From contig JANPJV010000319.1 in NCBI GenBank assembly GCA_031425695.1, positions 1-13,749 of the forward strand: a stretch of DNA of 13,749 bases, written 5' to 3'. The position numbers were made by a program, and so were the translations under genes. Each line of letters opens with the position of its first letter. The stretch's first letter is position 1. The notes beneath the pieces were generated by a model, which searched no databases, was not told where the DNA came from, and worked only from the letters and a program-made list of their open reading frames with translations. Below are positions 9,330 through 13,749 of this stretch, one piece after another. Source of the stretch: JANPJV01 sp031425695 (GTDB lineage Bacteria > Pseudomonadota > Gammaproteobacteria > Xanthomonadales > SZUA-5).

Positions 9330-9357
9330 AGCCCGGCTCCGGGCCGGGCTTTTTTTG
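9330..9357 (+). terminator. Intrinsic terminator after the RHS toxin/immunity genes
   Basis: AGCCCGGC (9330-9337) pairs perfectly with GCCGGGCT (9343-9350) around a five-base TCCGG loop, and a run of seven T (9350-9356) follows. This is a strong rho-independent terminator on the plus strand. It lies 63 bases after the stop of the candidate immunity gene and marks the right end of the toxin transcription unit. Confidence 0.9.
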
Positions 9358-9393
9358 GTCGGTGATGCGCGCACCTCACCGCGCCCCCTGCGC

Positions 9394-9697
9394 CTATAGC
9401 AAATACGCCAGCAGCGCATTGAGGTCCAGGGAGACCAAGGCGAGCACGCTGCCAGCGGGCGGTGGCGGAGCGTTGCAGCAGCGGGATTGGCGTGGGTGCG
9501 GGTGACGGGCGGGCGGCCCCGCGTTCGAGGGCGAGGAGGAGTTCTTCGGCGGTTTCGAAGCGGGTGGCGGGCGGGGGGTTGCGGGCGAGGGCTTTGAGGA
9601 GTAGGCGTTCGAGCCAAACGGGGATATCCAGGCGAAAGCGGGTGGGTGCGAGCGGCTCGCCGAAGCGCGGGTGCTGGAAGGGCAAGTCGAGATCACC
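9394..9697 (-). pseudogene. Remnant of a eukaryote-like Ser/Thr protein kinase (3' end only, frameshifted)
   Basis: Read leftwards from 9697, one frame gives GDLDLPFQHPRFGEP, then IPVWLERLLLKALA and RFETAEELLLALERGAARP. This is the C-terminal lobe end (subdomain X-XI) of bacterial Ser/Thr kinases of the kind often fused to a PP2C phosphatase, followed by a Pro-rich stretch and PLLQRSATARWQ. At about 9450 the frame breaks. The expected membrane-anchor ending continues in another frame as SVLALVSLDLNALLAYLL and stops at 9394-9396. The catalytic N-lobe, the activation loop and everything upstream are missing, and the similarity begins within about ten bases of the stop of the neighbouring oxygenase gene. 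The rest of the gene was presumably deleted when these neighbours were joined. It cannot make an active kinase. The identification rests on recalled family consensus; a sequencing error could explain the frameshift but not the missing 5' part. Confidence 0.72.
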
Positions 9698-9701
9698 CGT
9701 C

Positions 9702-10640
9702 CTAACGCGCGAGCGTGCTGACCACCCGTCGCCAGTAGTGCGCAACCAGCGGCAGCAGGCGCATACGCAGGCGCTCGCGGGTTTGCGCCAGGTCCCGGGT
9801 CAGCCTGGAGACCTCGCGATAGATGCGCGCGAGGTGGTCGTCGCGCCGCAGGAAGAGGCGCTTGAGCTCGGTGATGTCGGCTTCGTCGAGCGTGTGTCCC
9901 GGGACGAATCGGGGTGGCAGCGGGCGGTCGACGTAGATCGTCGAATGCGCGTCCGCGAGCTCATGCTGCGGACGTGTCGGCGTGTAGAAATACAGCGCGA
10001 TGGAACGCCGCGTCAGCCCCGGGGCGGCGCGGTCGAGGTCGATGCGGCTGAAGCCGTGCCAGCTCGACTCAGTGGTCTCGAAGATCACGCAGCGGTTCAT
10101 GCATGGCTCGATCAGCGTGATCTCGTCCGCATCCGGCGTGCGCGGATTGCTGTGCAGCTCGAGGTTGCCGCCCCACTCGCGGCGCCATTCCGGATTGAGA
10201 TAGACGATCAGGTTCAGGCGACGATGCCAGCCGGTCAGCGGGTGGAGATTGAAATCCACATGCGGGTCGAGCTCCTGCCCATTGCGATTTTCGTGCGTCC
10301 CGCCGCCGAAATAATGCGGGTCGTAGCGCAGGTCATCGATGCCCGTGATGGTGCCGACCAGCTTCAGGAACTCGGGCGTCTGGATCAGCGCGTCGAGCTC
10401 CGCAAACGCCGCACCGAGCGGAGCAATTTTCTCCACCACGGCCTTGGCACCGATCTCGCCGGCCTCGTTGCGCGCATTGCCACGCTCGAACTGCGGAAAC
10501 TCCGCTAGCAGCCGTTGCAGGAATGCGGCGTCGAAAAAGCGCTCCAGCAGCACATGCCGAAACGGCCGCGCCTGCTGGAAGCGCACCGCAGCCAAGGGCG
10601 CGTCGACAACGACGGCCGGATTCAACAGAGTGGGTGGCAT
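9702..10640 (-). CDS. 2-oxoglutarate/Fe(II)-dependent oxygenase (prolyl-hydroxylase-like fold)
   Basis: This is a protein of 312 residues if started at the ATG complementary to 10638-10640. The open frame continues to 10841, but that extra part is Arg-rich and overlaps the divergent gene, so the shorter start, opening MPPTLLNPAVVVDAPL, is preferred; no strong ribosome site precedes it. The double-stranded beta-helix signature is complete: H127-V-D129 inside DPHVDFN, distal H195 in SSWHGF, and the 2-oxoglutarate-binding Arg at R211 or R212 in TRRSIALYFYT. The strands RLNLIVYLNP (141-150) and EWGGNLELH (155-163) are typical of the 2OG-FeII_Oxy_3 family. Such enzymes use O2 and 2-oxoglutarate to hydroxylate a substrate, releasing succinate and CO2. 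The tail (about 250-312) is basic and helical. The substrate is unknown; it is probably cytoplasmic, as there is no signal peptide. It is divergent from the methyltransferase at 10761. Confidence 0.87.
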   Translation of the reverse strand: MPPTLLNPAVVVDAPLAAVRFQQARPFRHVLLERFFDAAFLQRLLAEFPQFERGNARNEAGEIGAKAVVEKIAPLGAAFAELDALIQTPEFLKLVGTITGIDDLRYDPHYFGGGTHENRNGQELDPHVDFNLHPLTGWHRRLNLIVYLNPEWRREWGGNLELHSNPRTPDADEITLIEPCMNRCVIFETTESSWHGFSRIDLDRAAPGLTRRSIALYFYTPTRPQHELADAHSTIYVDRPLPPRFVPGHTLDEADITELKRLFLRRDDHLARIYREVSRLTRDLAQTRERLRMRLLPLVAHYWRRVVSTLAR

Positions 10641-10760
10641 TAGGGAATTCTTAAGCTCGGTCCGGGGTCCGACGCGCGCCCGGACCAAAAGATTTTGGAT
10701 GATACTGCGCCCCCGAAATGGAGTTTCCATGGAGCCAGGCGCATCAACCGACTCAGCGTC
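10641..10760. promoter_or_regulatory. Divergent intergenic region with an inverted repeat
   Basis: This is 120 bases between two divergent starts and must hold both promoters. I see no convincing -35/-10 pair on either strand. GGTCCGG (10659-10665) is inverted as CCGGACC (10680-10686) with a 14-base GC-rich spacer, and could be an operator or the hairpin of a small repeat. The sequence between resembles, loosely, the GTCCGGAC-CTT-GTCCGGAC core found at the right end of the window. ATGGA/TCCAT (10718-10730) is a second, weak dyad. Confidence 0.4.
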
Positions 10761-11657
10761 ATGCGCCGCGTGCTGAGCCGCGCGCGTGCGCGCCTGCGCC
10801 TGGCGCTGTCGGGCGTCGCGACGGCGCATCCGAACGGGCACTTCTACTCGCCCGTGTGCGATCCGCAGAGCTTGGTCCGCGCGCGCGATGCGATCTGGCC
10901 GACGCCGCCGCCGCTGCCCTCAGGGATCGACTTCAACGATGCCTCCCACATCGACGTGCTCGAGCGTTGTTTCCCGCTTTTCCACGCTGATTTCGACTAT
11001 CCCGAAACCGGCGTGGACGACGGTCGTCTCGCGTCCTATTACCGTGGTAACTCGCAGTTCGGTGGGCTCGACGCGCGCGCCCTGTTCGTGCTCATGCGGG
11101 CACTGCGGCCGCGACGCATCATCGAGGTGGGGTCAGGCTATTCGTCCCTGCTGATGGCCGATGTCAACCAGCGCTTCCTCGACGGACAGACCTGGATCAG
11201 TTGCATCGAGCCCTACCCACGCGAGTTCCTGGAACGTGGCGTCCCGGGCATTGCCGAGGTGATCCGCGAGCGCGTGCAGGACGTGCCGCTCACGCACTTC
11301 GACGTGCTGCAGGCCGGCGACGTGCTGTTCATCGATTCGTCGCACGTCAGCAAGACCGGCAGTGACGTCAATCACCTGTATTTCGAAGTCCTGCCGCGCC
11401 TGGCAGCGGGCGTGATCGTGCACGTGCACGACATCTTCCTGCCCGAGGACTACCCGCAGGACTGGGCGATCGGCGAGAACCGCAGCTGGAACGAGCAATA
11501 CCTGTTGCGCGCGCTGCTGATGTACTCGACCGCGTTCCAGCCCATCTTCGGCAGCCACTATGCCTGGCTCCATCACCGCGAGCGCAACGCCCGCGCGCTC
11601 GGACTGCCGTGCGGCAGCGCGTTGAGTGGGGGGAGCTTCTGGATGCGGCGAGTGTAA
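10761..11657 (+). CDS. Class I SAM-dependent methyltransferase (Methyltransf_24-like)
   Basis: This is a protein of 298 residues from the ATG at 10761. A TTG at 10695 would add 22 residues and cannot be excluded; neither start has a good ribosome site. The start region is basic (MRRVLSRARARLRL), followed by HPNGHFYSPVCDP. The Rossmann-fold signature is clear: motif I IIEVGSGYSSLL (120-131) for S-adenosylmethionine, an acidic strand end CIEPYP with E150, and VLFIDSSH (188-195), where D192 sits at a motif found in the Methyltransf_24/cephalosporin-hydroxylase-like group. HVHDIFLPEDYP (221-232) follows and may help bind metal or substrate. There is no signal peptide, so it is probably cytoplasmic. 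Relatives in this group methylate small molecules or sugars, but nothing here fixes the substrate. The divergent oxygenase may work with it, though that is position-based inference only. Confidence 0.85.
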   Translation: MRRVLSRARARLRLALSGVATAHPNGHFYSPVCDPQSLVRARDAIWPTPPPLPSGIDFNDASHIDVLERCFPLFHADFDYPETGVDDGRLASYYRGNSQFGGLDARALFVLMRALRPRRIIEVGSGYSSLLMADVNQRFLDGQTWISCIEPYPREFLERGVPGIAEVIRERVQDVPLTHFDVLQAGDVLFIDSSHVSKTGSDVNHLYFEVLPRLAAGVIVHVHDIFLPEDYPQDWAIGENRSWNEQYLLRALLMYSTAFQPIFGSHYAWLHHRERNARALGLPCGSALSGGSFWMRRV

Positions 11658-11671
11658 TTCGAGGTGCACAT

Positions 11672-11821
11672 GTAGCGTGGCTCTGAGCGCGCGTAGAGCT
11701 GATGGGAAGCCGGAATATCGATCGCGCCAGCGCCGCGTGCTGCTACGTAGCGCGACGCGGCGCTGGCGCGATCAATGGTTGGGCGAAAACCCATCACTGC
11801 GCGCGCTCAGAGCCACGCTAC
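11672..11821. repeat. 150-bp nested inverted repeat (REP/MITE-like) between convergent genes
   Basis: The outer arms are 22 bases and perfect: 11672-11693, starting GTAGCGTGGCTC, against 11800-11821. A second pair, GATGGG (11701-11706) with CCCATC (11790-11795), lies inside. The inner arms are 19 bases and perfect: 11720-11738, starting GATCGCGCCAGC, against 11755-11773. The centre is itself a palindrome, GCTACGTAGC (11742-11751). The element fills the gap between the methyltransferase stop and the rtcR stop, and its right arm contains the rtcR stop codon. As RNA it would fold into a long hairpin on either strand. There is no T-run, so it is not a standard intrinsic terminator, although it may stop convergent transcription or protect both 3' ends. 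Confidence 0.85.
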
Positions 11822-13470
11822 GTTCGTCCGGGCACTTCACCATCACCACGCACCACCTCATAGCTCAACCCAAACCGCGCCAGGTACTTGCGCAAGCGAT
11901 CGGCGTCGTTGCTCGAGGCCTTGCGGGCGCGGCTGGCCTGGAATAGCTGGCGGCCGGCTTCGCTCAAGTTGCGGGCGCGGCGGCAGACGCTGACCACATC
12001 CGCGAGCTGAACGCGGTCGAAGCGGTCGAGCTCCTCGAACCTCGCTCCGAGCAGGCGTTCCAGCGCGGCTTCTGTGGGTCCGGACCTTGTCCGGACGCTC
12101 TCCTCGTCACTGCGGGCGACCCCGTCGCCACCCCACAGGCGCTTGAGGCGCACGAGCTCCTCGTCGACGCATTCGACCGTGATGCGCCCGTGCGAAGACA
12201 GCGTGGCGAGGCGCGTGATCGAGGCGCTGAGGTCGCGGAAATTGCCGGGCCAGAGAGCTTCCGGGCTGGTCGCGAAGCGCAGGAAGCGTTCGCGAGCCTC
12301 GCGGTTGAAGGTGACCCGCTCACCGTTCGCACGGGCGTATCGCTCAAGCTCGAATTCGAGGTTCGGCTCGATGTCCTCGGCGCGCTCCTTCAAGCCCGGC
12401 AGATAGAAGGTCCACATGTTCAGGCGTGCGAACAGGTCTTCGCGGAAGCGACCGGCAGCCACTGCCTGCGCGAGATCGCGGTTGGTGCCGGCGAGCAACT
12501 GGAAGTCACTGGTGACTTCCTTGTCGCCACCGAGCGGCGGAAAGCGCTTGTCTTCGATCGCGCGCAGCAGCATCGCCTGCTCGTCTTGTCCGAGCTCACC
12601 GATCTCGTCGAGAAACAGCAAGCCGCGATCGGCACTCTTCAAGAAGCCGGCGCGCTCGCTCTGCGCGCCAGTGAACGCGCCGCGCACATGGCCGAACAGC
12701 GCGCTGCCGGCGCCGTCGCCGCGCAGCGTTGCGCAATTGACCTCGACGAAGCGGCCCTCGAGCGCATGCCGGGCTTTCTTCAGCTCGAACAGATTGCGCG
12801 CCAGCATGCTTTTCCCGGCACCCGTCGGCCCCATCAGCAGGATCGGCGCGCGCGAGCGCACGGCCACGCGCTCGATCTCGCCGATCATCCGATTAAAGGC
12901 CGGACTGCGCGTGGCGATACCGCTTTTCAGGAAGCTCGCGGTTTCGGTGCGCTCGAGCGCGAAACGCTGTGCGATGCGGTCGTAGCGCGCGAGATCGAGA
13001 TCGATCACCGACCAGCTGCCCGGATCGCCGGCGCGTTGCTGCCGTGGGGGCGAGGTCTGCAGCAGCTTGCCCGGCACGAAGCGCGCCTCGGTCAGCGCGA
13101 ACCAGCAGATCTGGGCGACGTGCGTCCCGGTGGTGATGTGGACGAGATAGTCCTCGTGTTCCAGATCGAAGGCATAGCCGCGCACGAAGTCGAACAGCTT
13201 CGAATACATCTGCTCGAAGTCCCACGGATCGGCCACATGAAAATCGTGGATGCGCACCTCGGTCTCGCGACTCTGCTCACGCAGATCCTCCGTCACCTGG
13301 TTGGTCAGCGCGGTCAGCCGGCGCTGGTCGCAGAGCAACTCGATGCGATCGACCACCAGGTCCTCGAACATCCCCAGGCTCACCGTCGGTCGCCATTTTT
13401 CGTAGCGGTTCTTTCCCTGGCCAGCGTCGAGCTGGAAACCGATGAAGCCGATGACGACGGTTTTTTTCAT
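11818..13470 (-). CDS. rtcR: RtcR, sigma-54-dependent activator of the rtcBA RNA-repair operon
   Basis: This is a protein of 550 residues starting at the ATG complementary to 13468-13470. The N-terminal part (about 1-180) is the RtcR CARF-type sensor domain, opening MKKTVVIGFIG, with NRYEKWRPTV (21-30) and the ligand-pocket-like HITTGTHVAQI (111-121). The AAA+ sigma-54 activator domain follows: Walker A GPTGAGKS (214-221), the sigma-54 contact loop GAFTGA (264-269), Walker B LLFLDE (284-289) and the FREDLFARL arginine region (342-350). The C-terminal helix-turn-helix region contains FDRVQLADVV (484-493), LSEAGRQLF (502-510) and NDADRLRKYLARFGL (521-535), characteristic of RtcR. In E. coli RtcR activates rtcB (RNA ligase) and rtcA (RNA cyclase), divergent from rtcR; those genes would lie beyond the right edge. 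The ribosome site is weak. One oddity is that the linker between AAA+ and HTH carries a copy of the intergenic repeat core (residues 458-466), making it longer than I expect. The identification is firm. Confidence 0.95.
   Translation of the reverse strand: MKKTVVIGFIGFQLDAGQGKNRYEKWRPTVSLGMFEDLVVDRIELLCDQRRLTALTNQVTEDLREQSRETEVRIHDFHVADPWDFEQMYSKLFDFVRGYAFDLEHEDYLVHITTGTHVAQICWFALTEARFVPGKLLQTSPPRQQRAGDPGSWSVIDLDLARYDRIAQRFALERTETASFLKSGIATRSPAFNRMIGEIERVAVRSRAPILLMGPTGAGKSMLARNLFELKKARHALEGRFVEVNCATLRGDGAGSALFGHVRGAFTGAQSERAGFLKSADRGLLFLDEIGELGQDEQAMLLRAIEDKRFPPLGGDKEVTSDFQLLAGTNRDLAQAVAAGRFREDLFARLNMWTFYLPGLKERAEDIEPNLEFELERYARANGERVTFNREARERFLRFATSPEALWPGNFRDLSASITRLATLSSHGRITVECVDEELVRLKRLWGGDGVARSDEESVRTRSGPTEAALERLLGARFEELDRFDRVQLADVVSVCRRARNLSEAGRQLFQASRARKASSNDADRLRKYLARFGLSYEVVRGDGEVPGRT
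12074..12099. repeat. Copy of the intergenic dyad repeat embedded in the rtcR coding sequence
   Basis: These 26 bases are identical to the start of each complete unit of the array at 13501-13730, including GTCCGGAC-CTT-GTCCGGAC (12078-12096). Similarity continues weakly on both sides: AGCGC at about 12062-12066 on the left, and a CTCTCC stretch matching CTTTTTCC on the right. On the rtcR strand it is read in frame as residues 458-466 (Ser-Val-Arg-Thr-Arg-Ser-Gly-Pro-Thr), in the linker between the AAA+ domain and the DNA-binding domain. Confidence 0.85.
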
Positions 13471-13484
13471 TGATGGGATCTCGG

Positions 13485-13730
13485 AGCTTTTGTTGCTCTA
13501 CGTGGGTCCGGACCTTGTCCGGACGCTTTTCCACCTGGAACCAAGAGCGCTTCGCTCACGTGGGTCCGGACCTTGTCCGGACGCCTTTTCCACCTGCAAT
13601 CAAAAGCGCTTCGCTTACGTGGGTCCGGACCTTGTCCGAACGCTTTTTCCACCTGGAATCAAAGCGCTTCGCTTACGTGGGTCCGGACCTTGTCCGGACG
13701 CTTTTTCCACCTGAATCAAAATCGCTTTTC
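13485..13730. repeat. Tandem array of four 58-59-bp units upstream of rtcR
   Basis: Units begin with CGTGGGTCCGG at 13501, 13559, 13618 and 13676, giving periods of 58, 59 and 58; a partial unit end precedes the first (13485-13500) and the fourth degrades by about 13730. Each unit carries two stem-loops with the same CTT loop: GTCCGGAC-CTT-GTCCGGAC (8-bp stem; first copy 13506-13524) and, in units 2 and 3 and imperfectly in unit 1, AAGCG-CTT-CGCTT. Unit 3 has a G-to-A change (GTCCGAAC) that breaks one palindrome. The array lies immediately upstream of rtcR, in the gap that should separate it from a divergent gene. No sigma-54 TGGCAC-N5-TTGC site and no gene are visible in 13471-13749. It may be an activator-binding array or a non-coding structural repeat. 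Confidence 0.9.
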
Positions 13731-13749
13731 TATCCGGCGGGGAAAAGCG

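Noticed and set aside
9462..10508. Plus-strand open frame (348 codons) opposite the oxygenase
   Set aside because: It is antisense to intact HxD...H oxygenase motifs and spans the kinase remnant; its translation is Arg/Ala/Glu-rich without a recognisable domain.
11672..11821. Classic bidirectional rho-independent terminator
   Set aside because: Stems are long and strong but no T-run follows on either strand, and the nested structure looks more like a REP/MITE element.
12190..13473. Plus-strand open frame (427 codons) opposite rtcR
   Set aside because: It is a shadow of rtcR, whose CARF, Walker, GAFTGA and HTH motifs are all intact on the other strand.
13442..13714. Open frame whose translation repeats GPDLVRTLF
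   Set aside because: It arises only because two repeat periods (117 bases) are divisible by three. The source is a hairpin-forming tandem repeat with no ribosome site.
13485..13730. CRISPR array
   Set aside because: The units are near-identical across their full 58-59 bases, with no variable spacers and no cas genes.
13471..13749. Sigma-54 promoter (TGGCAC-N5-TTGC) for a divergent rtcBA operon
   Set aside because: No match was seen in the visible 279 bases on the plus strand; the operon, if present, starts beyond the window.

Overview
The window comes from a GC-rich bacterial chromosome. The gene content suggests a gammaproteobacterium, most likely in the Lysobacterales/Xanthomonadales. The reasons are an RtcR-type RNA-repair regulator, an SpvB/RHS giant protein with duplicated Trp-rich N-terminal domains, and short palindromic repeats scattered between genes. 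The lineage is inferred from style and was not tested by any search.

Layout. (1) 1-8841 (+) is one giant open frame of 2,946 codons that is already open at the left edge. It holds duplicated Trp/Gly-rich domains, Ig/Fn3-like beta modules, an SpvB domain, seven FG-GAP/VCBS-like Asp-rich blocks, a TcB-like middle, a long RHS/YD-repeat barrel, the RHS core, and a variable C-terminal module. It reads like TcB and TcC of insecticidal Tc toxins fused into one chain. (2) 8838-9266 (+) overlaps its stop by ATGA and encodes a small secreted protein. The C-terminal toxin module and this gene are clearly richer in A/T than the RHS body, the classic sign of an exchanged toxin/immunity cassette. A strong intrinsic terminator closes the unit at 9330-9357. 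(3) 9394-9697 (-) is a frameshifted, 5'-truncated remnant of a eukaryote-like Ser/Thr protein kinase gene. (4) 9702-10640 (-), a 2-oxoglutarate/Fe(II) oxygenase, and 10761-11657 (+), a class I SAM methyltransferase, are divergently transcribed. (5) 11672-11821 is a 150-bp nested inverted repeat between convergent genes. (6) 11818-13470 (-) is rtcR, the sigma-54-dependent activator of the RNA-repair operon. (7) 13485-13730 is an array of four 58-59-bp tandem repeats upstream of rtcR. The dyad core of the repeat also occurs inside the rtcR coding sequence, in the linker before its DNA-binding domain.

The best candidate for an undescribed system is the RHS C-terminal toxin with its neighbour. 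The last ~130 residues carry a His...Gly-Cys signature (H2907, C2919) and an upstream Pro-Ser-Ile-x-x-Gly-x-Tyr strand, which resemble L,D-transpeptidase-like (YkuD/DUF5675/Tlde1-type) peptidoglycan enzymes. The adjacent protein has a Sec signal peptide, so it should act in the periplasm, where such a toxin would need to be neutralised. The repeat insertion within rtcR is the second most interesting signal.
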